From Streptomyces sp. NBC_01591 (GTDB taxonomy: Bacteria; Actinomycetota; Actinomycetes; Streptomycetales; Streptomycetaceae): a stretch of 64,000 bases of DNA. The stretch lies in contig NZ_CP109327.1 of assembly GCF_035918155.1 (NCBI RefSeq), positions 3,844,001 to 3,908,000 of the forward strand. The letters run 5' to 3'. Shown one piece after another: positions 18,913 to 26,721 of the stretch (its first letter is position 1; each line of letters starts with the position of its first letter). A program made the position numbers and the translations under genes. The notes under the pieces are model-generated. The model was not told where the DNA came from and did not search any database. It saw only the letters and a list, made by a program, of their open reading frames with translations.

Positions 18913-19656
18913 GTGAACGGACCGGAGATCCACCTCGAAGTCGCCCCCGAGCTGCGGCTCTTCGTCGCGCATGAACGCCGCCGGGGACGCACGGCCCTGA
19001 CCACCGACGGCTCCTCCACCCTCGGCCATGTAGTGGAGTCGCTCGGCATCCCGCTCACCGAGGCCGGACAGATCCTGGTCGACGGCCGGCCCGTGCCCGT
19101 CTCGCACATCCCGGGGGCCGGCGAACTGGTCGAGGTACGTGCCGTGGAACGCCCCCAGCACGTCCCGGGCGCGCCCCTGCGGTTCCTGCTCGACGTCCAC
19201 CTCGGCACGCTGGCGCGGCGGCTGCGGCTGCTGGGTGTCGATGCGGCGTACGAGAGCGAGGACATCGGCGATCCCGCGCTGGCCACCCGGTCGGCGGACG
19301 AGCGGCGCGTACTGCTGTCACGGGACCGCGGGCTGCTGCACCGGCGGGAGATCTGGGCCGGGGCGTACGTCTACAGCGACCGCCCGGAGGACCAACTCCG
19401 CGACGTGCTCGGGCGGTTCTCCCCGCACCTCGCCCCCTGGACCAGGTGCACCGCCTGCAACGGCCCGCTGAAGACGGCCGACAAGGACACGGTCAGCGAC
19501 CACCTGGAACATGGCACCCGGCGCTCGTACGACGTCTTCGCGCAGTGCACGGAGTGCGACCGCGTCTACTGGCGGGGCGCCCACCACTCCCATCTGGAAG
19601 CGATCGTCACGAAGGCGCTCCACGAGTTCGCGCCCACGCCCGCGGACGGCGCGTAG
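18913..19656 (+). CDS. Mut7-C RNase domain protein with ubiquitin-like N-terminus
   Basis: A 247-residue protein. Residues 1-80 form a ubiquitin/ThiS-like fold (IHLEVAPELRLFVAHERR to GAGELVEVRAVE). Residues 95-185 are the Mut7-C PIN-like ribonuclease region with conserved acidic residues (LLDVHLGTLARRLRLLGVDA, SADERRVLLSRDRGLL). The end has a zinc ribbon, CTACNGPL and CTECDRVYWRGAHH. The fold predicts an RNA-cleaving enzyme, but a physiological role has not been shown to my knowledge. GTG start at 18913. Confidence 0.88.
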   Translation: MNGPEIHLEVAPELRLFVAHERRRGRTALTTDGSSTLGHVVESLGIPLTEAGQILVDGRPVPVSHIPGAGELVEVRAVERPQHVPGAPLRFLLDVHLGTLARRLRLLGVDAAYESEDIGDPALATRSADERRVLLSRDRGLLHRREIWAGAYVYSDRPEDQLRDVLGRFSPHLAPWTRCTACNGPLKTADKDTVSDHLEHGTRRSYDVFAQCTECDRVYWRGAHHSHLEAIVTKALHEFAPTPADGA

Positions 19657-19705
19657 GTCCGGGGGCCCACCACGACCGGGCAGCATCGAGCCGCTGCCCG
19701 CCCCG

Positions 19706-20191
19706 TCACGCGCCGCCGCCCTCCCGCAACGCCTCGACCTGCAGCGCGCTCAGTTCGACCGTCCGCCGCATGTGGGCGATGAGCAGGGCCACTTCGTCGT
19801 CGTCGTACGCCTCGAACATCGCCGCCCACGCCCCGTTCAGCCACTCCCACACCGCGCCGATCTCCGCCATCCGCTCCGGCACGGTCGCGACGAGCACCCG
19901 CCGCCGGTCGACGGTGTCACGCTCGCGCGTCACGTACCCGCCCCGCTCCAGCCGGTCGACCAGCCGGGTCGCCGATCCCGTGGTGAGCCCGGTCAGCTCC
20001 GCGATGCGGCCCGTGGTGACCGGTGCCGCCTCCAGGCCGAGCAGGTTGAGGCACTGCAGATCGGTCGGGTGGAGCCGCAGATGGTCCGCGACGGCCTGGT
20101 TGAAGAGCGCGTAGGCGGCCATGTAGCGGCGTGACTCGACGGTCAGCTCGGCCATCAGCGCACTGCGGTGGGGCTGGGACTTCTGCGACAT
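19706..20191 (-). CDS. MarR family regulator
   Basis: A 161-residue winged-helix regulator. The DNA-binding part is visible: HPTDLQCLNLLGLEAAPVTTGRIAELTGLTTGSATRLVDRLERGGYVTRERD, with the wing RRRVLVATVPE. ATG at 20191 gives a normal MarR length. It is followed on the same strand by no gene and preceded by the TetR gene about 90 bp upstream, so both could be in one transcript. Target unknown. Confidence 0.9.
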   Translation of the reverse strand: MSQKSQPHRSALMAELTVESRRYMAAYALFNQAVADHLRLHPTDLQCLNLLGLEAAPVTTGRIAELTGLTTGSATRLVDRLERGGYVTRERDTVDRRRVLVATVPERMAEIGAVWEWLNGAWAAMFEAYDDDEVALLIAHMRRTVELSALQVEALREGGGA

Positions 20192-20282
20192 GCAGAGAGT
20201 GTACGAAGCAGACAACCCTTCGCCCCGGAGCCGGGCCCCCTGGATCCGGGGCCCTCACCCCGGCCCGCCCGGCCCGGCCGCC

Positions 20283-20855
20283 CTACGGCGTCTCGGCGGT
20301 CAGATAGCGCTGGACGGTGGGCGCGAGCCAGGCGACCACCTCGTCGCGCGACATCTCGACGGCGGGCCCGAACCGCAGCACGTAACGCGCGAGCGCCATC
20401 CCGAGTATCTGCGAGGCGACGAGCACCGCGCGGTGGGACGCTTCGGCCGGAACGGGGCAGACGCCGGCCGTGACCGCGCCGATCTGCTCGGCGAAGAGCG
20501 CCCTCATCCGCTCCGCGCCCGCTTCGTTGGTGACACCGACCCTGAGCATGGCCGTGAGCACGTCGTCGTTCTCCCAACGGTCCAGGAAATGCGCGACGAG
20601 GACCGAACCGACGTGCTTGCCCGGCAACGCCCCCAGCTGGGGCAACCGCAGGTCGATCGCGGAGGCGGCGACGAACAGCCCCTCCTTGTTGCCGTAGTAG
20701 CGCATGACCATCGACGGGTCGATGTTCGCGTCACGGGCGATGGCCCGGATGGTGGCGCGTTCGTATCCGTCGGCGGCGAACCGCTCGCGCGCGGCGCCGA
20801 GAATCGCGGCCTTGGTGGCGTCCGAGCGCCGGGGCGCGGTGGCGGGTTCTGTCAT
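20283..20855 (-). CDS. TetR family repressor
   Basis: A 190-residue TetR protein. HTH: AAILGAARERFAADGYERATIRAIARDANIDPSMVMRYYGNKEGLF. The C-terminal domain resembles the AcrR-type domain. It is divergent from the FAD monooxygenase gene; CAACG-based palindromes lie between them, so it very likely represses that gene and itself. Confidence 0.92.
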   Translation of the reverse strand: MTEPATAPRRSDATKAAILGAARERFAADGYERATIRAIARDANIDPSMVMRYYGNKEGLFVAASAIDLRLPQLGALPGKHVGSVLVAHFLDRWENDDVLTAMLRVGVTNEAGAERMRALFAEQIGAVTAGVCPVPAEASHRAVLVASQILGMALARYVLRFGPAVEMSRDEVVAWLAPTVQRYLTAETP

Positions 20856-20871
20856 GCCAACAAATGTAGGC

Positions 20872-20940
20872 CAACGATCGTTGACACGCCAGTAGCACCG
20901 GGACTATCGTTGCCAACAAGCGTTGACCAACGCTCGTTGG
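20872..20940. promoter_or_regulatory. TetR operators in the divergent gap
   Basis: CAACGATCGTTG at 20872-20883 is a perfect 12-bp palindrome. CCAACGCTCGTTGG at 20927-20940 matches it apart from the centre, and a half-similar GCCAACAAGCGTTG is at 20912-20925. The three lie between the divergent starts at 20855 (TetR) and 20983 (monooxygenase). Confidence 0.8.
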
Positions 20941-20982
20941 CACGAAGGTGACAGCTGTGATGAACGGGCCCAGGAGGCAGCC

Positions 20983-22440
20983 ATGACCACCACCCCGAGC
21001 ACCGCACCCGAGACCGTCGACGTACTCATCGTGGGCGCGGGCCCCACCGGCCTGCTGCTCGCCGGGGATCTCGCCGCCCAGGGCGTCGCCGTCACGCTCG
21101 TGGAGCGCCGCCCGCGCAAGACGAGCAACATGACGCGCGCCTTCGCCGTGCACGCCCGCACACTCGAACTGCTCGACAGCCGCGGCCTGGCCGACGAGCT
21201 GATCAAGACGGGCACCCCCCTCGCCTCCCTGCGCTTCTTCGGCAAGCTCTCGCTCGACCTCTCCCGGCTGCACACCCGCTTCCCCTTCGTGCTGATCACC
21301 CCGCAGTACGAGGTGGAGCGCCTGCTGGAGCGCCGGGCCCGCACCGCCGGCGTCCGCTTCCGGTACGACACGGAGCTGACCGGGCTCCACCAGAGCGCCG
21401 CATCGGAATCCGTCACCGCCGAGCTGCGCGAGCCGGACGGCAGCCGGACCGCTCTCGCCGCCCGCTATCTCGTCGGTACCGACGGAATGCGCAGCCCCGT
21501 GCGTAACGCGCTCGGGCTCCCCTTCCCCGGCAAATCCGTGATCCGGTCGATGGTCCTCGCCGATGTCCGGCTCACCGAGCAGCCGCCGGACCTCCTGACG
21601 GTCAGCGGCGGAGGGGAGGCCTTCGCCTTCGTCGCACCCTTCGGCGACGGCTGGCACCGCGTGATGGGTTGGCACTACGCGCACCAGGCCGCGGACAGCG
21701 ACCCCGTCGACCTCGAAGAGCTGCGCGAGATCACCCGCCTCGCCCTCGGTACCGACTACGGCATGCACGACGCCCGCTGGATCTCCCGCTTCCACAGCGA
21801 CGAGCGCCAGACGCCGTCCTACCGGACGGGCCGGGTCTTCCTCGCCGGGGACGCCGCCCACGTCCACTCGCCCGCGGGCGGCCAGGGCATGAACACCGGC
21901 CTCCAGGACGCTGCCAACCTCTCCTGGAAGCTCGCCGCCGTACTGCGGGGACACTCGGCCGACCCGGAAGCGCTCCTCGACAGCTACCACGCCGAACGGC
22001 ACCCGGTCGGCACGAGGGTGCTCCGCTCCAGCGGCGCGCTCGTCCGCCTCGCCATGGCCCGCACCCCGCTCCAGCGGACGGTCAGGACCATCGTCGCCAA
22101 GGTGCTGTCCACGATCCGGCCCGCCTCCGACAAGGCCATCGGCCTGGTCTCCGGCATCTCGATCGCCTACCCGGCCCCGCGCGGCGCGCATCCCCTGACC
22201 GCAAAGCGCGCCCCGGACCTGAGCCTGCGGGAGGGCCGCCTGCACCAGTTGTTGCGCGACGGGACCTTCGTCCTCGTCACCCCCACCGACGCCGCTACCC
22301 CGGCATCACCGGCCGCGCTGGTGCACGCCCACTGGCGGGGCGACCGCACCACCACCCTGCTCGTCCGCCCCGACGGCTACATCGCCTGGGCGAGCGACCA
22401 CGCCGACCCGGCGGCCCTGCAGGCCGCGCTCACCCGGTGA
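20983..22440 (+). CDS. FAD-dependent aromatic monooxygenase
   Basis: A 485-residue flavoprotein hydroxylase of the PHBH/RdmE class. FAD motifs: VLIVGAGPTGLLLAGDLA at the N-terminus, RYLVGTDGMRSPVRNALG (DG motif) and VFLAGDAAHVHSPAGGQG followed by MNTGLQDAANLSWKLAAVL (GD motif). The C-terminal thioredoxin-like tail is short. Such enzymes hydroxylate phenols or polyketide rings; rifampicin monooxygenases are related. ATG at 20983 with AGGAGG upstream. Divergent from a TetR gene, so probably induced by its substrate. Confidence 0.92.
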   Translation: MTTTPSTAPETVDVLIVGAGPTGLLLAGDLAAQGVAVTLVERRPRKTSNMTRAFAVHARTLELLDSRGLADELIKTGTPLASLRFFGKLSLDLSRLHTRFPFVLITPQYEVERLLERRARTAGVRFRYDTELTGLHQSAASESVTAELREPDGSRTALAARYLVGTDGMRSPVRNALGLPFPGKSVIRSMVLADVRLTEQPPDLLTVSGGGEAFAFVAPFGDGWHRVMGWHYAHQAADSDPVDLEELREITRLALGTDYGMHDARWISRFHSDERQTPSYRTGRVFLAGDAAHVHSPAGGQGMNTGLQDAANLSWKLAAVLRGHSADPEALLDSYHAERHPVGTRVLRSSGALVRLAMARTPLQRTVRTIVAKVLSTIRPASDKAIGLVSGISIAYPAPRGAHPLTAKRAPDLSLREGRLHQLLRDGTFVLVTPTDAATPASPAALVHAHWRGDRTTTLLVRPDGYIAWASDHADPAALQAALTR

Positions 22441-22468
22441 GCACGGGCCCCGCATCGCCGGGCAGGGC

Positions 22469-23083
22469 TCAGAACACGTACTCGTCCCCGGTGGCCGGAG
22501 CCAGCACCTCGTGGTCGTCGTTCCCGGAGTTCCGGTCGGTCGCTCCGCCGTTCCACAGCGTGTCGACCCACACGACGACCTCGTCCGGCCGCCCCACGAG
22601 CCGCAGTTCGAGGGCGAGCCGCCGCTCCTGCGCCCCGTCGGCGCGCAGGTCGCCCGTCCGGCACAGCACGGTCCATCGGTCGGCCCGCAGACAGCTCTGC
22701 GGAAGCTCCTGGCGTCCGGCGAGCGCCACCGATGTCCGCACGCGCACGGTCACACCCGCCAGGCTCGACGGACCGTGGTTCTCGGTCCGCACCCGGACCC
22801 CGAGCCCCGCACCCCACAGCACGACATGCCCGTGGTGCGACACATCGGCCTCAGGCGCAATGGCCACGGAGGGCACAGGAACCGCGGAGCGCGCAACGGC
22901 CCCGGCGGGCTCAGGAATCACCGCGGGCTTGAGAACCACAGAGGGCTCAGGGATCACAGAGGGGACGACAGCCACGGAGGGCGCAGCAGCCGCGACACCC
23001 GCCCCCAGCACCACAGTCGCAGCCAGCACCGCCGTCGACGCTGTCGCGGAGACGGCTCGTGCGGCTCTACGTGTCACTACCAT
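22469..23083 (-). CDS. Secreted hypothetical protein
   Basis: A 204-residue exported protein: Arg-rich start, hydrophobic segment (STAVLAATVVLGAGVAAAAP) and a likely AxA cleavage site. Residues 40-80 are a Pro/Val/Glu repeat linker (VPSVIPEP, LKPAVIPEP, VPVPSVAIAPE), and the rest is a beta-rich domain with two Cys (SCLRADRWTVLC) that could form a disulfide, similar in style to DUF11 or CARDB domains. Function unknown. It converges with the monooxygenase gene. Confidence 0.72.
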   Translation of the reverse strand: MVVTRRAARAVSATASTAVLAATVVLGAGVAAAAPSVAVVPSVIPEPSVVLKPAVIPEPAGAVARSAVPVPSVAIAPEADVSHHGHVVLWGAGLGVRVRTENHGPSSLAGVTVRVRTSVALAGRQELPQSCLRADRWTVLCRTGDLRADGAQERRLALELRLVGRPDEVVVWVDTLWNGGATDRNSGNDDHEVLAPATGDEYVF

Positions 23084-23168
23084 GCCCCGAAGATACAGAT
23101 CGCCCCGAATCCTCCGTATTTACCGACCGGTTCGGCGCGCCTTCCTCCTCCCATGACACGCTGACTCC

Positions 23169-23504
23169 ATGTCCATCACCCGATCCGTCGCGCTGTTCGT
23201 CGTCGCCGCGCTCTTCGAGATCGGAGGCGCCTGGCTGGTCTGGCAAGGCGTACGCGAGCACCGGGGCTGGATCTGGATCGGGGCGGGCGTCATCGCGCTG
23301 GGTGCCTACGGCTTCGTCGCCACGCTCCAGCCGGACGGCGAGTTCGGCCGCATCCTCGCCGCGTACGGCGGTGTCTTCGTCGCCGGCTCGATCGCCTGGG
23401 GCATGGTCGCCGACGGCTACCGCCCCGATCGCTGGGATGTGATCGGCGCGCTGATCTGCCTGGCCGGCATGGCCGTGATCATGTACGCCCCCCGCAACCA
23501 CTGA
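23169..23504 (+). CDS. YnfA family (UPF0060) membrane protein
   Basis: A 111-residue four-helix protein. [76 protein letters not shown] and the last helix [18 protein letters not shown] are all diagnostic of YnfA. YnfA is related to small multidrug resistance transporters; its role outside enterobacteria is not settled. Start ATG at 23169. Confidence 0.93.
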   Translation: MSITRSVALFVVAALFEIGGAWLVWQGVREHRGWIWIGAGVIALGAYGFVATLQPDGEFGRILAAYGGVFVAGSIAWGMVADGYRPDRWDVIGALICLAGMAVIMYAPRNH

Positions 23505-23558
23505 CCCCGCGCCTGCCTATCCTGGCCCCGTACCGATCAGCTGTCCGAGGAGTCCGCC

Positions 23559-24317
23559 ATGGCCGCCACCCCGATCGCCGTCATCACCGGAGCGAGCAGC
23601 GGCATCGGCGCCGCGACCGCCCGGCAGCTGGCCGCCGCCGGCTACCACGTCGTACTGACCGCCCGCCGCAAGGACCGTATCGAGGCGCTCGCCGCCGAGA
23701 TCAACGAGGCGGGCCACCAGGCAACGGCCTACGCGCTGGACGTCACCGACCGCGATGCGGTGAACGAGTTCGCCCTGGCGTTCCGTACCCTCGCCGTCCT
23801 CGTCAACAACGCGGGAGGCGCGCTCGGTGCCGACCCCGTCGCCACCGGCGACCCCGCAGACTGGCGCCAGATGTACGAGACGAACGTCATCGGCACGCTC
23901 AATGTCACCCAGGCCCTGCTCCCCGCCCTCACCGAGAGCGGCGACGGTACGGTCGTGATCCTCTCCTCCACCGCCGGCCTCTCCACCTACGAGGGCGGCG
24001 GCGGATACGTGGCCGCCAAGCACGGCGAGCACGTCCTGGCCGAGACCCTCCGCCTGGAGATCGTCGGCACCCCGGTCCGCGTCATCGAGGTCGCCCCCGG
24101 CATGGTCAGGACCGAGGAGTTCGCCACCACCCGCTTCCGCGGCGACACCGAGAAGGCGGCCAAGGTGTACGCGGGCGTCGACGCCCCGCTCACCGCCGAC
24201 GACGTGGCCGACACCATCACCTGGGCCGTCACCCGGCCCAGCCACGTCAACATCGACCTTCTGGTGGTCCGCCCCCGCGCCCAGGCCTCCAACACGAAGG
24301 TCCACCGCACCGCCTGA
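23559..24317 (+). CDS. Short-chain dehydrogenase/reductase
   Basis: A 252-residue classical SDR. Cofactor loop VITGASSGIGAATARQLAAAGY, NNAG motif VLVNNAGGALG, catalytic Ser in VVILSSTAGLSTYEGGGGYVAAKHGE with the Y-x-x-x-K (YVAAK), and PGMVRTEEF. An Arg-Arg-Lys after strand 2 (TARRKDRIEAL) suggests NADPH. Substrate unknown; it resembles YdfG-like serine/3-hydroxy acid dehydrogenases. ATG at 23559. A hairpin at 24384-24416 follows. Confidence 0.92.
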   Translation: MAATPIAVITGASSGIGAATARQLAAAGYHVVLTARRKDRIEALAAEINEAGHQATAYALDVTDRDAVNEFALAFRTLAVLVNNAGGALGADPVATGDPADWRQMYETNVIGTLNVTQALLPALTESGDGTVVILSSTAGLSTYEGGGGYVAAKHGEHVLAETLRLEIVGTPVRVIEVAPGMVRTEEFATTRFRGDTEKAAKVYAGVDAPLTADDVADTITWAVTRPSHVNIDLLVVRPRAQASNTKVHRTA

Positions 24318-24383
24318 GCCCGACGGGGCCCGGAGAGAGCAGCCGGACGGCCCGGAACGCAAGCAGGCCCCGGACGCAAGCAT

Positions 24384-24416
24384 GGGCCCCGGACACGCAA
24401 TCCGCGCCCGGGGCCC
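24384..24416 (+). terminator. Probable terminator after the SDR gene
   Basis: GGGCCCCGG (24384-24392) pairs with CCGGGGCCC (24408-24416) across a 15-base loop, 67 bp after the SDR stop and just before the rtcB end fragment. Confidence 0.5.
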
Positions 24417-24440
24417 TCGTTTCGCCTGCGCAAGGGGGCC

Positions 24441-24573
24441 TCAACCCTTCACGCACACCGCCTGCTTGAGCTTGGCGACGACCTCCACCAGGTCCCGCTG
24501 CTGCTCGATGACCTGCTCGATCGGCTTGTACGCGGCCGGAATCTCATCCACGACGCCGGAGTCCTTACGGCAC
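24441..24573 (-). pseudogene. Duplicated 3' end of rtcB (133 bp)
   Basis: This segment repeats the last 133 bp of rtcB (26722-26854) with no gaps and six substitutions by eye, about 95 percent identity. It encodes CRKDSGVVDEIPAAYKPIEQ onward to LKQAVCVKG and a stop; the intact copy has LKQIVCVKG. Four of the six differences are silent or in the stop-adjacent codon, so it was under selection until recently or was copied recently. Upstream of 24573 similarity ends abruptly. An open frame continues to 24629 but has no rtcB-like sequence or start signal. It is a truncated remnant, not a gene. Confidence 0.9.
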
Positions 24574-24913
24574 CCCGCTCGAGACAAGAACTCTGCTGCA
24601 ACCAGTTCTCGCCCCCGCAGCGTAGTCACCTGCTGTCCATATTCAGAGGGAATTTAAGCGATTAGCCGCTATTTGGTGCAATTAACGCAGCAATACGCCT
24701 TCTGCCTGATATTGCCAGATGTACGCAGATTCTCATGCTACGTTCCAGCCTGCGCGCTACCCACTGGCCTCAGTGGCGGCTGGTGAAGTGCAGCGTTGTG
24801 TAAGCGCGCACCGACCCGCAGCGATGAGGAGAACGTGAGTGATTCAGATTCGTACGGCCATCCTGGTTCCGGGTGGGCATAGAGACAGGACGGTCGCAGC
24901 AGAGGGCAGCCGC

Positions 24914-26464
24914 ATGACGAGAAGGCGCCCACTCAGGACGGCGCTCGTCACTGCCTCGCTCGCCGCCGCGTTCACCGCCCCTGCGGCACTGAATTCTCAG
25001 GCGATGGCACTGGTCCCGTGTTCCACGGCGAACGTGCTGTCGGGAAGCAACTTCGAGATCGACACCGACGCGAACCTGAGGGTCGATGGCGCGGCCCCCT
25101 GTATCGACTGGCTCGCAGGCGGTTTGGGCAACAGCATGCGCACCGGGGTCCTGGTGAAGCCCGACAGGCCAAGCGGACCCAACGACGACGCCTTCGGGCA
25201 GGGCTCGGATGAGAACGACCCGGACCCGACCATCGTGTTCGGCTCGATCCCTCCCAACAAGAGCGACTTGACGAACTTCGGCGTCTTCACGGAGACGAAC
25301 ACGTCACCGAAGTTCCTCGAACTGTTCTGGACGAGGCAAAATGTTCCGTCCGGCACGACGAACATGGACTTCGAGCTGAACCAGAAGTTCTGCGACCCGA
25401 ACGCGACGCCGACGAATTGTGCGGACAACGGGCCCAATGCGACCGAAACGCCGCTGCGCACCCCGGGTGACAAGCTGATCACCTATGACCTCGCCAAGGG
25501 CGGCACCGTTCCGACCATCTCCATTCGCACATGGTCCGGCTCGCTCTGGGGTTTGCCTTCGATCATCAGCGGTGGCGTGAACCCGAATGCGCTGGGTTCG
25601 GTCAACACCAGCACGATCCCGGCCAATCAATCCGGCGGCCTCGGGGCGAAGGACCCGTTCACGTTCGGCGAGGCAGCGATCTCGTTCAACGCGCTCTTCC
25701 CGTCGGGCGGCGGCTGCCAGACATTCGGCTCGGCCTATGTGAAGAGCCGCGCCTCGAACTCGTTCCCTGCCGAGCTGAAGGACTTCATCGCTCCTGCAAA
25801 GGTGACGATCAGCAACTGCACGGGACTGACCACCAACGCGACACCGAGCGCGACGCTCGGCGACCCGATCAGTGACACAGCCACCCTGAGCGGGGCCACC
25901 AGCAACGCGGGTGGCACGATCACCTTCAATCTCTTCGACAACGCCACCTGCTCCGGCAGCCCCGTCTACACCAACTCGGTTCTGGTGAACGGCAACGGCA
26001 ACTACGGCTCGGGGAACTTCACCCCGGCCGTCGCCGGCACCTACTACTGGACCGCCGGCTACAGCGGTGACGCCAACAACTCCCCGTCTCAAACCAGCTG
26101 CGGTGATCCCAACGAAACGAGTGTGATCAGCAAGGCAGCCGCGAACATCACGACCGAACAGAAGTTCTTCCCGCAGGACGCGGCGACAGTCACCGCCGCA
26201 TCCGGCGGGCAGCCCACGGGAACTGTCACGTTCAAACTGTTCGGTCCCAGCGACCCCACCTGCTCCGGCAGCCCCGTCTACCCCGCCGAGACGGTGAATC
26301 TCGTCGGTGGCTCGGCCAGCACGTCGAACAACACCTTCAGTGTGGACGCCACCAACGACGGCGTCTACAAGTGGCTGGTGACGTACTCCGGAGACGCCAC
26401 GCACGAGCCCGCTACCAGCGCATGCGGCACGGAGAACGCCACCATCACGGTCAACAACTCGTAG
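24914..26464 (+). CDS. Secreted protein with two C-terminal Ig-like repeats
   Basis: A 516-residue exported protein: MTRRRPLRTALVTASLAAAF with a cleavage region near residue 30. Residues 35-300 form a beta-rich domain (SGSNFEIDTDANLRVDGAAP, TNFGVFTETN, FTFGEAAISFNALF) with paired Cys. Two bacterial Ig-like repeats follow; each has CSGSPVY and a YSGDA motif (YSGDANNSPSQTSCG, YSGDATHEPATSACG). Such proteins are surface or matrix adhesins; no enzyme motif is visible. Start ATG at 24914 with AGAGGG upstream. Third positions are less GC-rich than in neighbours and the upstream 250 bp are AT-rich, suggesting acquisition. It is enclosed by the two rtcB ends. Confidence 0.85.
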   Translation: MTRRRPLRTALVTASLAAAFTAPAALNSQAMALVPCSTANVLSGSNFEIDTDANLRVDGAAPCIDWLAGGLGNSMRTGVLVKPDRPSGPNDDAFGQGSDENDPDPTIVFGSIPPNKSDLTNFGVFTETNTSPKFLELFWTRQNVPSGTTNMDFELNQKFCDPNATPTNCADNGPNATETPLRTPGDKLITYDLAKGGTVPTISIRTWSGSLWGLPSIISGGVNPNALGSVNTSTIPANQSGGLGAKDPFTFGEAAISFNALFPSGGGCQTFGSAYVKSRASNSFPAELKDFIAPAKVTISNCTGLTTNATPSATLGDPISDTATLSGATSNAGGTITFNLFDNATCSGSPVYTNSVLVNGNGNYGSGNFTPAVAGTYYWTAGYSGDANNSPSQTSCGDPNETSVISKAAANITTEQKFFPQDAATVTAASGGQPTGTVTFKLFGPSDPTCSGSPVYPAETVNLVGGSASTSNNTFSVDATNDGVYKWLVTYSGDATHEPATSACGTENATITVNNS

Positions 26465-26492
26465 TACGGCTGCACGTGTGATCCTGCGAGGA

Positions 26493-26521
26493 TCCCGATC
26501 GCTCGACAGGAGCGATCGGGA
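26493..26521 (+). terminator. Strong hairpin terminator after Ig-repeat gene
   Basis: A 12-bp perfect stem (26493-26504 with 26510-26521, TCCCGATCGCTC / GAGCGATCGGGA) with a 5-base loop, 29 bp after the stop codon. Confidence 0.8.
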
Positions 26522-26541
26522 CCCCTGCTGGGAGAACGAGC

Positions 26542-26573
26542 CTGGCCCCCGGACCGACAAGTCCGGGGGCCAG
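26542..26573. terminator. Second strong hairpin terminator
   Basis: A 13-bp perfect stem (26542-26554 with 26561-26573, CTGGCCCCCGGAC / GTCCGGGGGCCAG) with a 6-base loop. With the hairpin just before it, it forms a double terminator that insulates the Ig-repeat gene from rtcB. Confidence 0.8.
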
Positions 26574-26595
26574 AGCATTGCATCCGGGAGCAGCC

Positions 26596-26718
26596 GTGGC
26601 CACAGCGACCTCTGAAGCACTGCGACCGTCCCACACCTCGGCTGACACGCACGGCCCAGGCAGGAAGAACACGAACCGACGCCAGTCCGGGGACACCGTC
26701 GAGGACGTGTACTGCTGA
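26596..26718 (+). CDS. Possible 40-residue small protein
   Basis: GTG at 26596 with GGGAG six bases upstream opens a 40-codon frame ending in TGA at 26716-26718, 3 bp short of the rtcB stop codon. The product starts VATATSEALRPSHTSADT and ends TVEDVYC: hydrophilic, rich in Thr, Ser, Arg and Asn, with a single C-terminal Cys. Nothing known is recognised. It could be a peptide precursor, or the tail of a decayed gene in the cargo segment. Third positions are mixed, so coding status is uncertain. Confidence 0.3.
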   Translation: MATATSEALRPSHTSADTHGPGRKNTNRRQSGDTVEDVYC

Positions 26719-26721
26719 GTC

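Noticed and set aside
20233..20254. GGGCCCC/GGGGCCC hairpin between the TetR and MarR genes
   Set aside because: Only a 7-bp stem in a very GC-rich stretch; not strong enough to list as a terminator.
24441..24629. 62-codon frame read as an independent small gene
   Set aside because: Its 3' two thirds are the copied rtcB end and the 5' third has no start signal or homology; treated as a remnant.
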